Shown here piece by piece: positions 23,998 through 37,556 of a stretch of 64,000 nt of DNA (its first letter is position 1; each line of letters opens with the position of its first letter). A program made the position numbers and the translations under genes. The stretch is from Straminergon stramineum. Lineage: Eukaryota > Streptophyta > Bryopsida > Hypnales > Calliergonaceae. Where the stretch lies: assembly GCA_963920665.1 (NCBI GenBank), contig OY987266.1:20076248-20140247 (forward strand), given 5' to 3'. Under the pieces are notes generated by a model, which made no database searches, had not been told where the DNA came from, and worked only from the letters and a program-made list of their open reading frames with translations.

Positions 23998-26151
23998 GAT
24001 ATTTCTTTCAAGAGTGCTTCCAAAATTTGAACGAAAATATATTAAGGATGAAAATGTGATGAAATCATGAAAAACTGTTGTGACACCACGTACTTGCTAT
24101 AATAAATGAAGTCCCAAATCCGTAGAGGTTTGTTAAAAGAGTGAGTAAAGTATTGTTTTTAGAGTGATAATGAATGTTGTAATAATTTTCATTGCAAAGT
24201 GAGTAACCAATTGGAATCAGACTCAGGACATAAGTATTCAATTCCATGGGAATGGTAAGAGAGTGGACCAAGATTGGGACGAGGGAGAGCAAAATCGTGA
24301 CTGGAAGGGGACCGTATTGTGTACCACATCGTAAGCACATGTTTCAATGCAACTTGACAAATTTCAAGCCAGATTTGTACTTCAGGCAGGGGGAAGACTT
24401 CCATTCACTTCCCTAAATTCACGACAAAAACAGAACTTCTGGCCCTTTGGGGCTTTTAATTGACTCTGTTCTTTTTCAAAGAAAACAAAAACAAAAACAA
24501 AAACACTAAAAGCAGAACTTCACTTTGATTCAGAGAATTTTTGGGTTGCCAAATCCTTCCTCTTTTCTCCTGCCCCAACTTCTCGATTTTGTTAATACAA
24601 GGTGTTCTTTTCGAGATTATACTAAATTTATTGTGAAATTCAAAGTTGTGTGATGTTTGATTGTTTAATATTGCATTATTCATTTGGTGTGTTTTACACT
24701 ATGTTTGAGATTCCGAGTCTTGTTTTGTCTTCAAAATATGATTGAAAGTGAGTTGGGAAGCAAAACTTAGAGAGCTAGCCTACATGTACACTAGTTTTAT
24801 GTCTCAAGTTCCAATTTTGTCAAAAAAAAATATGGTTATATGACAAACATTTTGGACGTTTTGGCATTGGAAAATTAGGACTTGGAGTATTGAAATTAGA
24901 CAAAATGGAGACATAGTTGGACCATTGGGTCTATTTCTCGTATGAATTATGAAAAGATAGAAGAATACCAACTAAAGTTCTCCTCAAGTATTCATTTCGC
25001 ACACAATAATGCTACCTTCTATTGAGTTCTAACTAAAAGTGTAAAATAATTTATTTATTTTTTACTTTTGACACATTTTGGGGCACATGTGACTCATTGC
25101 AATGTGGCTTTTAAGCTAAGAAGCTGCAAATCCCACTATTTATGTTTTTTTTTTAAACAAATGGATAATCCCATTGAATTAAGGAATAGTACACAAAACC
25201 AGAGGATGGACCTGGGCAAGAGTTTTTACATTTTTAGAGTGCGAAACCTTGAAACCAACCTGGCACTAAGACAAACTCTAAGTGAATGCGCCCATTTTTG
25301 GGATGGACCCACTCCCACTCTTTATGTTTTGAATGGCACCAAGGAAGTGGAACTTGGTCATATAATACATCATATTCTGTATTAGTTATATGCATGCCAA
25401 ATTTTTGAAGTAAAAGAGAAATTCTCTATAGCAGAATTTGCCCAAAGTTACCCACATTGCCCCCGAAAAAATCGAGTCCACATAACTTCTGATTTGGGCA
25501 TCCCATTGACAAACTCTTTTTATTCTTGCAAAAGGGGTACATGTCCATACCTTGTGTGTCAAAACTTCAGAAAGATCCCCATTCAAAATCTTCATAGGGC
25601 CCCGGCCAAATCTCCAATTGTTCGTCGACTCAGTGGGACAATTGTCCTTTAGAGATGGATTCCCTTCACTTTCATATTTGGGCATTCTTGTGGCTTAGGT
25701 GTACATTTGAAGATTATTTCTAATTTTTTTTTAAACAAATGAATGGAGTTCCATAGCAAAGGGATAAAATACTGAAGATTCATTTTAGATTTTACCAGAT
25801 TTCTGATCTCAAAATCATCCATTTAGTTGCAAGCAACTTCGAATAAATTCTAACTCTCATGTGATCATGAGAGTCCGAGATAAAGTTAAGTTACTGGCAA
25901 TGGTTACTACCGCTTTTTTTTTTGTCATCTCTGTGGCCAACAACATGGCATTTCATAAAAGACAGCAGAGGAAGAAATATAACTTAACTATGCAGTGTCC
26001 TTCAGTTGCAACAACCTGATGGAACCGGCAACTTATTAGGGTTCTCTTGTTATGAATATGACAAAAGGGTAAGGACACAGAACATTTCTACAATTCGGTG
26101 CTTTGTGGGGGAAATGATGAATGATAACCATGTAATGGAGAAGCATCCCAA
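23998..26151. other. Intergenic stretch with LINE-tail scraps
   Basis: No gene was recognised. About 24470-24508 (TCTTTTTCAAAGAAAACAAA then (AAAAAC)n), about 25144-25180 and about 25722-25755 resemble small LINE 3' tails of the 'AAACAAATGGA' type in reverse. ORFs at 25068-25385 and 25386-25685 (minus) show no recognisable domain. Confidence 0.4.
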
Positions 26152-26355
26152 AGCATCCCAAACCAACAGTGTACCCAATTGTGACAATTTTTAGGCACAA
26201 TAAACATTCTAGAATGTAAATCTAGGTAGATCATAGATAGCTTATCATTTGGTCAATAAATAATAAGTTGTGCATAATTTATCTAGATTTAAGTTTTAGA
26301 ATGACTACCATGTCTAGAAATTGTCACAATTGGATACATGGTTGGTTTAGGATAC
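26152..26355. repeat. Inverted-repeat MITE, ~204 bp, arms ~43 bases
   Basis: The left arm begins GCATCCCAAACCAACAGTGT and continues CCCAATTGTGACAATTTTTAG. The right arm is its reverse complement with about five mismatches (TGTCACAATTGGATACATG, then GTTGGTTTAGGATAC). A TTAACCCCTAAATGCCCAAG end sits shortly after, at 26384, without a visible partner. Confidence 0.65.
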
Positions 26356-26464
26356 TTCTCCCTTATCAAATTGGTTTTTGATTTAACCCCTAAATGCCCA
26401 AGCCTTTCCAAGTGTATTTTGACTGTGAAAAAAGAGCATGGACTTATAGTTATCCCCAATGAAA

Positions 26465-26486
26465 TTTTTTTTTTTTTTTTTTTTTT
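26465..26486. repeat. Poly-T run, 22 bases
   Basis: An uninterrupted T homopolymer that may be a reverse-strand poly-A remnant or simply slippage. Confidence 0.9.
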
Positions 26487-29400
26487 CTTCAAAATTTAAC
26501 CATATGGATGTCTAAAGAGCTTGCTTATTAGTATGCACACCAATTTTGAGTGCGAAATTGCATAGAAGTTGTGAGATTATAACAAGAGAAATGCACATTT
26601 TTCTATTTGTAGTATGTTGCCCCTCCCCACAATGTTTCAGAAATTTGCATATAAGAGTTGGGGTGGGGGTGGGGATTGGAGGTGACATGACCAACTAAAA
26701 ATTGTGTTAGCACACTAAAATGCACTTCCCAAAACCTTGAGTTCAAATGAAGAGCTATCAAACTCATTCCACAATCTCCCTTGCAATTGTTGAAATGCAA
26801 TTTTTTTTATAAAAAGAAATCACAATTGACTCCAAATCAACATTTTCATGTTTAAATTTTCAATGGTGAAAATGATGAAAACACTGGACCCTTTCATTGG
26901 GACCATTTTCAAAGCAAATGGATAAGTACAATTTTTTTAATTTCAAATCAAGTGAAATTGGTAAGCTTTGCTCAAAGCCAAGAAATCAAGTAAAATTGGG
27001 AAGCTTTACACTTCTACTAAGATACATAAATGCCTTTTAGGACCTCTCGAAAATCAAGTATTTACCTTTTTTGGTGAAAAATAAAAAAATTTCAGTAATT
27101 AACCATGAAACTACCTATGAAAATTTTTTAACTAGTTACAAGAATTTAACTACCCATCCCAAAATTAGCTTGAAGTTTTAGATCAGCCATATATGGTTGA
27201 TTGGGCAATTGGGGGATAAGGTGCCCCCTCCAAACCACCCCTTTTCTAATGTGTTTAATTGCTATTATAATACTAAGGTGGAGTCACCCATAAGCAATTC
27301 TTGAAGTGATTCTATTCATGATCTAAAGCAAGGCAATGCAAATTTTCCATGCGTACAAAGATAGAAATAATGGAAATGCAATTTTTTGGGTAATTTTATT
27401 TGTGGATTTGAAATTACTATAAAATTTGGAAACCTAAACTTGGTCTGAATCCATTACTAATGTCTAGAGTGTTCTATAATTGTTCATTCAAAGATTCCTT
27501 CCTAAAACTGATGTGTCATGATGGGGCTCAAAGAACTCATAGTTAGAAACCAAGAATTGATGGTCGAAAATCAATTCCACCCTTTGTTAAATTTACAATA
27601 CTCTATAGATTGCCAATGGGGTCTTGGTTGGGAACAGGTGGCTCTATTTTAGTCAAATTTTCATAATTTCTTTTCGGGAAGTAAAAAGAAGTTCCAATGA
27701 ACCAAATAATAGGGCATTTGGATCCTAGATGCAAAATTTATGAAGAGATCATTTTTTTTGGTAGAGGTTTTGAAATTGTTTCTTCTATATAGGTACGTAT
27801 TAATTTTGGAGATGTATCCAAAGTGATAATGACATTTTGGGGTCTATGGTGCATATGAAGGTGTCCACCTTAGGTTGAAATTTCTCATTACTATGGTTCA
27901 TCTTCTTAGTGAGGGAATAAAATTAGTGTTTGTGTAGAAAAAATCGGTGAGAACCAACACAATTATTATAAAATAATATTTTAGTTAACACAAATTAAAA
28001 TATTTTCATGAACAATGCAACTTTGGTAAATTTAGTGTCATAGGTACAAATAGGATAAATTAGTGTTGTGGGTGTCAACATAGGAAATTGGCTTGGAAGA
28101 TGACTAGAGTGAACTCTACAAAAGTAGAGAGGAGACTTTATACTAGTTAAAATATGATTTGCCCGGACTAGGAAAATAACCATAAAAAGACCTACATTTA
28201 AGGTAACTACACTTCAATGCTTCCAAATAAGCACTTGAATATTGCTCATAATATTAGATTGCCTAATTTCTTGTTGGATCTTGTAGGAAGTGAAATGGGT
28301 ATTTTTAATTCTCTTCTTAAATTTTTTTGGACACCTTATGAAAAAACTATGAATTTTGCTTTGAAAATAGGTGTATCCCCATGCAAACCTAGTCTCTCAT
28401 GAATTAGAGATATAAAGGACTAGACAATGCTTAAGAGTGGGGGGCTCATGAGCATCATGGGACATAATGTCAAGTCTAAGAGTTCATCACTTATGTCCGT
28501 ACTTGTACTTTTCGTAAATATGAAGGTATAGAAAGAGGGTCTTCGTTATGAATCATAATACTTTTTTGACTATCCAATGGAATGGTGACGAATCTACTTT
28601 AAAATTGGACTTGATAATATGTCTTTGTAAGAATTTGTAGAAATTGGTTTCACAAAGGGATCACAAATAGGTGTAGTTACCTTAGTCTAGATTGTCATGT
28701 AAGTCTTTTTGGCAACCATTTCCTTGGTCTTCACATACCATATTTCCAGTAGCATTAAAACCCAAGGCAAACTCTTCTCAATCAACAATATAAGGTAGAA
28801 GCACCAATTGTCAACCCCGCCTACTATCCAAGATGTAGGGTGCGCTATTTCCAACCTTAGACTAAAATTCAAGATTGGAATGTGTTTTTTTGTCCTTTTC
28901 AAGGTTGATAGTAGGGTAGGCGACCCATTCTCGATCACCACCCCATTCTAGCAACGTAAGGTGGAGTAATTTCGATCAAGAGGTGATTACAATGATTAAT
29001 GCTAGCACAGTTCTTGGCACAATTGTGGTGCATTATGATTGGCTACAAGACTCTCAATATTACAACCAAACATTGGTTGGAAATAAGAAGGTATATATGA
29101 TCAATATGGGTGGAGTAGAATCTTCAGTCCCAAAAAATTATAGTAATTATGTTTTGAGAAATAAAAATCTGAAAAATTATGGAAATCTTATGAACTCTAG
29201 TTTTGCACATGGGAAAAATTTCCCATTGTTTGAAATCTCCCTTGCAAATACATGTATATGCTTAAGTGGTCAGAAATGGGTTGCCTCCCCTATACTATAC
29301 AGCTGCGAAGGGCTTTGAGGCCCTTGTAGGATTAACATCGCCTTCTCAAGGTTGATGCTCGCCCCACCAATCACTGAAAAAGTGACCATAAGTTAGTATT

Positions 29401-29650
29401 CAAAAACACGTTACAGTTTCCTCCATTTTTGCACCAAAACTGAATTAAAAAAAAAATCTTTGGACTAGGGCTGTCTACCACGTAATTACTCACACAGGGC
29501 ACACTTGGGCTTATCTTATAGGGACACAAATATTAAGCACTATTCCTACTACAGTACCTCATTGTTTTTGTGATAACATCATACCTGAGACAATAATAAG
29601 GTGGGACGGTAATAATTCGAGGTAATAATGATCGAAGGTAGTTCGGTGAT
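26487..29650. other. AT-rich intergenic stretch
   Basis: No gene was recognised over about 3 kb. Around 28217-28420 there is similarity to 8905-9060 and 7430-7580 (dispersed repeat). Isolated TAAGGTAGAA and TAAGGTGGAG motifs at about 28792 and 28957 resemble AGGTA-type ends, but I could not pair them with confidence. Confidence 0.4.
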
Positions 29651-29795
29651 AGTAAGGTGAACGAGCCCATTACTGCCACCCTTCTCAATTCATCCCTCAT
29701 GTACTTGTGGTGTACATTTCCTTTCTAAAATGTAAAGTATGGATACATGAGGGTGGAATTGAGAAGGGTGATGGTAATAGGCTGGTTCACTTTAG
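29651..29795. repeat. Palindromic MITE, ~145 bp
   Basis: The left arm AGTAAGGTGAACGAGCCCAT continues to CACCCTTCTCAATTC. The right arm (GAATTGAGAAGGGTGATGG, then AGGCTGGTTCACTTTAGT) is its reverse complement with a handful of mismatches over about 41 bases. No coding content. Confidence 0.7.
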
Positions 29796-29841
29796 TGTTG
29801 TTTGTGTCCCTTTTCAGAGGATTGATACCATTTGTCTTGCA

Positions 29842-30103
29842 GGACGCTAAATCCTGCAAACGAAGTGGGCCCCGTAGGGGCATTTTGTGTTTTACCTGGG
29901 GATAAAAGTAAAAACTGCCCCCTATTTTGAACCGTGTCTAGGATATGTTCTAGACCTTCCAAGCTAATTTAGGGTCTCTGATTGCAAATATGAATTCGGA
30001 ATTTGCAAAAAAAATAATGTGCAAAAAATAAGAAATTCCTACGTTTTTCCCATGGTAAATCTGGTCCTGCGGGGGCCCACTTCGTTTGTAGGATTTAGTG
30101 TCC
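29842..30103. repeat. Inverted-repeat MITE, ~262 bp, arms ~32 bases
   Basis: The left end GGACGCTAAATCCTGCAAAC continues GAAGTGGGCCCC. The right end GGGGCCCACTTCGTTTGTAG continues GATTTAGTGTCC. The arms pair with about two mismatches. The interior shares phrases with 12726-12981. It lies about 46 bp from the preceding palindromic MITE. Confidence 0.75.
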
Positions 30104-30771
30104 TCCATTTGTCTTACCTATACCCAAATACCAATATCCATGTACAATATTTGTATCCATACATAATGTCTATATATGCCTATGCAAGTAGAACCTCTCT
30201 TAGTGCATGGTGCTATGACCAATAATCCCAAATTGAATAAATTTTGGCTTGGTTGCTACTTAATTTTTTTCATGCCCTCAATGTTTAATTCAAAAACATC
30301 TTCCAGAGAGACCATATTTAACTTTCCATCTTGAATTGCGTGCAAGCCCCCCATTGTTTGCAAACTCCCTTATTACATATTATGCACTAAGAGAAGTTTT
30401 ACATGTATCCATATCTGTATCAACCTTTCATTGTATCAATGTGTCAACATATACCATATATCTAGGGGGGTTGTAAAATTTTTTTTATAAGAGATTTGTG
30501 GGTGGTGGTGGTGTTAATTTTATTTGAATATTTGGAGGGCAGGTAGGTTGTTTCTTTTTAGGAGATAGCAAGAGATAGTAGTACAAAGTTGGAAATTCAA
30601 ATGAGAAGGTAATACAAATTGAAGAGAAAAATCCAAAAGCCAGAATAGGACCCCAGTTTTTTTCATTCAGATTATTGATTACAAACTATGTGCAGGTTAT
30701 GAGAGATTGAGTATCTTGTGACACAATGGCAAATGCCATAACTCACAACAAATTTAGTGCTGTCCAAAGGT

Positions 30772-31024
30772 TTAACACCTCAAGGCCCAAGGAGCCTGTT
30801 TTGGGCCTCTCATGTGTTTAACATGTCAAAAATATATAACCTCATTTTCCTACATTCTTTTAAGTATATTTAAAGTGAATTTCATGTTATGATGTTCACA
30901 TTGAACAGAGAAGTTCAAAAGTACAATTGACATCATATAATAAGCTTAATGTAAAATGCATACTGTCAATCAAAATTCAAACTTGTGAAAAAGTACAGAA
31001 ATTGCTTGGGCCTTGAGGGGTTAC
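30772..31024. mobile_element. TTAA-type miniature element, ~253 bp
   Basis: Left end TTAA-CACCTCAAGGCCCAAGGA; right end TTGGGCCTTGAGGGG-TTAC. The inverted repeat covers about 17 bases with one mismatch, and the right TTAA has changed to TTAC. The ends and size fit a non-autonomous member of the TTAA set. No coding content. Confidence 0.6.
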
Positions 31025-31807
31025 TTATAGACATGATAAGTCACATTACCAATTTTATCCCAAGACCCAATTCTATACTTAAAAAAGAAATCACCGCAAA
31101 CTTCATTCAACAATTTTCTTTTTCTTTTTCTTTTTTCTAGTTCAGTGTTAGATTCCATTGTAAGAATTATTATTTTTTTAATCAAACCCCCTATAGATTT
31201 ACATGAAATGTATTCTAATCCCTGCCGACTTGTGAACTGCAGGACATATTTCCCAGATATAGAAGAAACACCACCACATGGGGTACTGAGTACTGACTTT
31301 AACTTATCAGTAAGTTAATATGTTCCAACGTTTTTATTATAATTTCGGTTGCATTAATTTTCAGTTGCCCCCGCCCTTTCCCTTTCTTTGTCCATTTCTA
31401 TTTATTCCACCTGTCCTACAATTGAACCCCGACTTCGCTGCATCTGACTACCACCAGAGTTGTCATGCGGGTAGGGGGTGGTGCGCATGGCAACAATGCC
31501 AACAACAACCACAATAACATGACCACTTATGAAACATAATTGATGGTGGCAAGCTGTGCGTCCGCGGGGCTCTGCAACTGTGAAATAAAACGCAAAATAA
31601 CCCCCTTTCAAAAAAATAAAAATAAAAATATATATAACCCCCCCCAAAACCCAGAATGGAAATTAAAAAAAAAAAACTTAAGAAAAAAGTAATGACACCC
31701 TTGTTCTTCCCCTCATAACACCCCCCTGTGCACCTCATCAAGACGCCCCCGCCTTTCTTCACCGACTGACAGAATACATCCAAAAAGAAATCATCCACCC
31801 ATCAATT

Positions 31808-31831
31808 CGTCGTCGTTGTCGTCGTCGTCGA
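31808..31831. repeat. (GTC)n trinucleotide run in the presumed 5' leader region
   Basis: A short CGT/GTC run with one interruption. It lies at the start of a CpG-richer tract (about 31800-32710) that probably contains the promoter and 5' untranslated region of the gar2-related gene. Confidence 0.6.
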
Positions 31832-32705
31832 GGTCGAAGCTCCCCTTGGCTATGGCGGGACTCCGGCTATGGCCGCGCACAAGCAACGGAGAGTGCGGCG
31901 CGGCGAAGTTTGCGATTGCTGGTGCGCTCACTCGCTCGTTCGCACTCTCCACCTTTCTTCTCTCACCTTTTTCGAATGATCATTTTTGGCCTATTTTTTG
32001 AATTTTGAAAGGCGTCTTTGTGCAGAGGGATTGGAAGGCGAAGCTTGAGCTCGAGCTCGTGCATGCGGAGTTCATGATCGTTCGTTTTGGTTTGATGAGA
32101 TTGGCGTGGCGATGGCAGAGCGGCTGTTGTGGAAGCTTGGGCTCATGAGTTCGGCGTTGGCTGTGGAGTTGGAGGACTGGAAGGATGGATTGATCGATTC
32201 TCTTGGTGCCTTGGCCTGTTTAGTCTATTAAAGCTAGGGTTTCAGGATTGAAAGGCAAGAAACGGAAGTGCTGGTCGAAGGTTTGGAGATGGAACGGCAG
32301 GATTGGAGTTCTTGGTTGAATTTCGTGTAGAGTTTGGAGTGGTCTCGTTTTTGTTTTGTTTTCTTTTTTCCCGGGTGCTTCTTTGGTGGTGTGGAAGTGT
32401 TCTTCGGGGCGTTTAGTTTTTGAGGAATTCTGGGGAACAGGTGTTGATTGTTTCCACCGGCAGTTTGATTGTTTCCGCAATAGTTGATACTTTGTTCTCA
32501 AGCAACGGCCTCCAGTTTTCGATTTTGAGATTTAGTACTGTTTTATAATCTTTTTTAGTTTCAAGAATGGAGTGGCTCGGGGAAACGCGGTAGTGGAGTG
32601 TTTCTGAGAGGTGATTGGCAATGACTTCGGTAGCGCAAATTGCTTTTCAGTGCAGGATTTAATGTTTGTGCTTCAAATTTCAATTTGTGGTCGATTCTGT
32701 GGAAA

Positions 32706-34714
32706 ATGGGTTCGTTCGTAGCCGAGGCAGGAACAGACGTTTCAGTAGGACGGGAGAAGGTGAAGAGCTCTGAAGACAATTTCAAAAGTCATACTGCTGG
32801 TGAGCAGGGTGTTACAAGCCCTCCTGTGCCTGGTCCGCAGGACGGAAAGAACCCTAACGCGCTTAAGTCTCTGAGATCCGCGGATGGTCAGAAAGTCGAC
32901 GAGAATCAGGTTCCTTTGAAGGGTGATTGGGGCTGTACTGAACCTGGGGAGCCGGATTACGTGCAGAAGTGCAATGGAAATCCCGACTCCCAAATTTACG
33001 AGAATGGAGACGGCGACTTGCCGTCTTTTTCTATCAGGAGATTACGGAGGTTGCCAGTTCGATTTAATTCTGATCAGCTGCCTAGTGCGGTAGTCTCTGC
33101 AGTGGATCGAAATCAGGCAGACGATGATAGGGGAGAAAAGCTAGCTGTGAGCAAAGGCGACGAGAACATTAGACCGAGGCAGGCTCTTCACGACCCCAGT
33201 GCCGTGGATGCTGCACATTCTAGTGGTGATTCAATAGGGGTTCCCGAACAGGTGCAGAGTTCGTTCGACTCTAGCAGAAGCAAAGAGTCCACTTCCGAAC
33301 GTTTACTGAATGGTCTGGAAGAGCGTGCAAACCAAGTCGGTGCTTCTGGTGTTCGAAACGGAGAGATCGAGAGCAGGAGTCCCGAGTTAGAGAATGGGAA
33401 GCTTGCAATTGAAGAACCAGAGTTTCGGAATCCAGGCAGTGGTGCTGATCAATCAGTTGGACGAGTGAATGGCGAGGTTCCGTTGGAAAGGGAGGGACAG
33501 GGAGGAAACGTTTTGGGTCCGGAGATTTCTGAAAAAAAGAAAGATGTAGCTTCTGAGCATGCGTCAGATAGCTCAAACCCATTAGAAGGAGAGGGCGGAA
33601 GCAGATTGCCTCAATCTCACGAGTCACATGTCTCAAGTCCTAATCCTGAAGTTGGGCATGTTGCTCCTGGAGATGTCTTGGACTTGTCACCTGAGACTTC
33701 GGGTTTATCATCAGGAGTACGTCATGTGTCTGACAAGCACAGTTTAAAGGTTGAACCGCCAGCCCCTGTTGTAGAGGACCCGAATCGAGGTAATATCTAA
33801 TTCGTTTTTGTTGTCTGCATTTTCTAGGAGACGGTATTTCCTTTACTGCTTGTCATATTGTAGACAAGAGGCTTTGCATCTACTCTTCTGTATTTTAAAT
33901 CTTGTGATTTAATGAGCTGTGGTAATATGTTGTATTAATATTAGAATTAATTCGACAGATTTTAATGGGAAAGTTCGAGAGGACGTAAATTCGGGAGCAT
34001 CAATCAAGCCTGCAGAGTTGCCCTCCCCTGGTATAGTACAAATTCTCCCCCCTGTTATGGGGAGCAGATTTGGGAGTCCAGGAGAGACAACGGATGAAGA
34101 GACGGATTCACCGCGGAGCAGCGAGGGCTTTGCGTACCCAGATTCAGATGCAATGATGCTTCCATACTCAGGACAAATCATGTACCCTTCACGTATTACT
34201 TCTGCACAGTCATCGAATGGACCAAGTATACTTCAATATTCGGGAAGCATGTCGTTGCGGTCTGACAGCAGCACAACAAGCAACCGGTCTTTTGCTTTTC
34301 CAATGTAAGGAGGTAACTAGATGGAGCTCTTGAGATTATGTGGTGTTTGTTGAGTCTCCATCAATTAATTGTGCACACATAACATTCACTATATCGAGTT
34401 TCTATATTTCAAAAACTTTGTTGCTTGTCGATCGTGTTATTTTTACCTTCTTTGAAATCGTAGATGGAGGCTGCACAGCAGTCTGTTGCTTGCTAACCCT
34501 CAGCTACCCTGTGGAAGAGCTCCTCTTCTTGTGATTTTCCCAAGCCTGGTCTCTTCAGCGAATGAAGCTGACCGATTTTTTTCTTATACGCAGTCTGGCA
34601 CCTCCAGAATGGAATAGCAGCCCGGCTCGAATGGCTAAAGCTCAACCTCGACGAAAAAATCGATTTGATGGCTGTTGTTTCTTCAGATTAAATCGGTCAC
34701 GTTACAAGTATTAG
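32706..34714 (+). CDS. gar2-related plant protein (C-terminal EWNSSP motif)
   Basis: Three exons are supported: 32706-33789, 33959-34304 and 34594-34714, joined by GT/AG introns of 169 and 289 bp, giving a 516-residue protein. The first exon encodes a low-complexity, Ser/Glu/Gly-rich region with an SIRRLRRLPVRF patch. The end reads SDSSTTSNRSFAFPI, then PPEWNSSPARMAKA, then a basic CCFFRLNRSRYKY tail. I recognise this C-terminal pattern from plant proteins annotated '18S pre-ribosomal assembly protein gar2-related', whose function is not established. The start is the first in-frame ATG after the leader; the frame is open upstream with no other ATG. The motif spans the second intron, which supports the splice. 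The exact N-terminus is uncertain. Confidence 0.8.
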
Positions 34715-36804
34715 GTAATTTTTAATATTCCCTCGAACTCAAGAGATATCGCATTCTTTGTCTTACGTGCTTGCTCCTTCCAATACGGTTTACAAGCCTG
34801 AACTTCTTGTGGGTTTTGATTTGACCTTGCTACTGAAATTTATGGTACGCTTTACTTGAAACTTTAGGATCACCTGAAAATGAGAGCACTGAGGTTGCAT
34901 TCCAAAAGGCCTAATTGGTGAAGCAAGAAATGAGTTGCTGGAGTGTTTGTGATTCTGTGTCGAGCAGATTGCTTCTGACTAAAAGTTTGGACACGCTTTG
35001 GGGTGGATGCAGCTACGTCTAATCTAAATAGTGTCTTTTTTTTGTTTTGGTGTACAGGGTTTATTTTGGAAGTCTACTATCTAGCGACCTTGCCTTCCTC
35101 TGAATGCCGACAAGCAATAAAGTTGGTAATAATGTCTATCTCAAGCAAAACCCTATGACATTGTATTTGATGTAGTGACGTAGTGTAGATTTTGATTCCT
35201 CTTCAAACACGCCATATTTTAATGAATAATGTAAGTGTTAAAAATAGTAAGATCATGTCAAAAATCTAAGGAAATCGTTCAAAATATCTACGCGACTTAA
35301 TAGTATAGAGCATCCATTGCTATGCTTCATGATCTTCCTCGAAGCTTCCTGAACAATTACCAATACGACTTTTCAAAACATTCATCATTGGTTGAACATT
35401 TGTGACGAATTGCGGTGCGTCTGAAAAATTATTTTGTATTGCAGGTCTGGGATTCTGCGTGTCTAAATCGTTTGCTGGTGTTTGCCAAACTAATTTGGAG
35501 ACGTTTTGCACCAGGTCTTAGCTTCTGCATGTGTCGTATGACGTGTGTATTTTTGGAGATGAACACTGGGGAACGGAGGAGCTGCTCAGGACTAGTTTGG
35601 GGTTGCTCTGCAAAAGAGTACTTACGAGAAAACATTCTGCATTCTTTTGTTAACGTGTTTGGTAGAGATTACCATCACAGAAATACATATCTGGGCTTGA
35701 GACTTTGAGTGCATTCCTAGATTGTTTATAAGGGCGCATATCTGTCCACACTTTTCTCACGGATTCAAATTATGTAATAAAGCGGATATCTTGCTTTCAA
35801 AATGTTTTGGTTGAATGCCATGTTTAATTTACTAAAAGTTACTAAGTAGGGATGAATAATCTTGCTTACGTAGTAGTGGCAGTGGAGGTGTTTTCATGAT
35901 ATAATCAAGTGAGTTAAGTTTTTCTTAATAGATGGTCTCACTCTAGGGGCAGGGACTTCCAAACAGACTTTCATTGTTGAATACAACATATAGTGTATTT
36001 GTGCAAATCTTGCAAGTTTCATTGTTGCACCCAACATTATTAAGCACATATAGTAAACTTGTGAATCACTGCACAGATAAAATCCGAATCCTTCGCCACT
36101 CATACAGAGAATTGCATGTTTTGTAATTCCAAGTGATTATTAAATGTCATGTCAAGATTCACATGTGAAAAATAAAATGTAAAAATATTTTTTCAAATAA
36201 AATGTTAAAAATTCCGTGCAACTCTTGACTACACAATGTGCGGTTATTGGGCAGTGATACAAAATTTTGTTCTTATCACAATTGAATTGGTAGTTGCATT
36301 GTGTGATTGGAATGGCAATGGTTGTTATGTGGTTTTTGGATGTGTGCAGTAAATAGTAAATGTTAAGTTTATTCTACCTGCAATTTTATTTTGTCAACTT
36401 GGTTGCTGATTTTGTTGCAAATGTCTTAATGGTTAACGTACCTTTTGAGTCACATAATCATGCAAACAAGGACAAGTTTGAGTCTAATTCATCCGAGGAT
36501 AACAAGATTATCATGTTGAAGTCAATTCCTTACCTCCAGAGATAAAGATCCCTTAGCTCTAGAGATAAAATAACTTTGAATTCTTTACCTCCGAAGACAA
36601 AAAGAGTATCAAGCTAACTTTGAATTTTGAACTTCCAAATAGATTATTTCCAAATATGAAATGATTTTGAAGTCAAGCAACCAATTGTAACTACAAGCAT
36701 GGACACGACCAATGATTTTAATATTCAGTCTAGTACAGAAGCAAAACCATAGTAACAATGAGAAAAACAAAAGGCTCAAAGTGTGTAAAAAAAGGCACGG
36801 AGTA
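34715..36804. other. 3' flank of the gar2-related gene and intergenic DNA
   Basis: The first few hundred bases are probably the 3' untranslated region. A 97-codon frame at 35415-35708 begins near a pyrimidine-AG acceptor-like site but shows no recognisable domain; a 3' untranslated exon is possible. No other gene was recognised. Confidence 0.4.
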
Positions 36805-37452
36805 TTAACCCCTAAATACCCAAGGCACCAAATTCTGGTGTTTCGGAAACTTTGAAGTTAAGTAGAACCCAACCAAATTGCTGCTATTATTATTAGTTTA
36901 TATTTTTGGAGAACTCTTTTTGAAGTCCAGTTTTAGGATCAAAAAGCTGATCTTAAAAATGAAGGATTATGATTTTTCTATTCAAGATTTTGTGCAAGGA
37001 TGCCCATAGCAATCTTGACCTCCCGTAGTGTTGAGGGCTCTCAGAAATGAGCCTCAAATACACTAGATCTTGGAGGAATAATCAAATTATAAATTCATTT
37101 AAAAAAATCATAGAATAAATTTTGAAAAACCATAAATTGATTGGGGTTGTGCATGCTGAGCCCTATAACCTCATATTTTTTTAGTGACCAACTTTTTAGA
37201 GTTGACGTACAAAAAGAGAATTGAAAAATTTTCATACTTTTAACACCCTCATGGTCAAACATTATAATCTTTCAATCTGTAAGTGATATTGTTATGTTTT
37301 CTTTTCCTATGTGATCTCTAACATGTCTAGTTTGAATTTGTATGGTTACAATTCCAAAAAAATTGGTGTAACTTATGAAAATGTTGACTTTTTGGTCAAT
37401 TTAGAGCAAATATCAAGAAGCTCCAAACAGGCCTTGGGCATTTAGGGGTTAA
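36805..37452. mobile_element. TTAA-flanked piggyBac-like non-autonomous element, 648 bp
   Basis: It starts TTAA-CCCCTAAATACCCAAGGC and ends GGCCTTGGGCATTTAGGGG-TTAA, an inverted repeat of about 18 bases with one mismatch. A near full-length copy in reverse orientation lies at 44410-45068; the two share long stretches, such as ACATAGGAAAAGAAAACA read on one strand. No transposase frame is present. It ends about 105 bp before the tRNA-Ile gene. Confidence 0.75.
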
Positions 37453-37552
37453 AAACTCAGAAGGGAAATAATCCAAAAGTAGGTAAAAATACCCCACAAA
37501 ATGTTCAAAGAGGTACACAATGGATTCAAAAAGATATTCCCTTGAAAGGGGC

Positions 37553-37556
37553 AAAA
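37553..37556 (-). terminator. Pol III T-run terminator of tRNA-Ile
   Basis: Read on the minus strand, four T follow the discriminator base of the tRNA immediately, a minimal RNA polymerase III stop. Confidence 0.6.

Noticed and set aside
31820..32001. 61-codon Ala/Arg/Ser-rich frame upstream of the gar2-related gene
   Set aside because: Lies in the CpG-rich leader with a (GTC)n run; no in-phase splice into the coding exon was seen.
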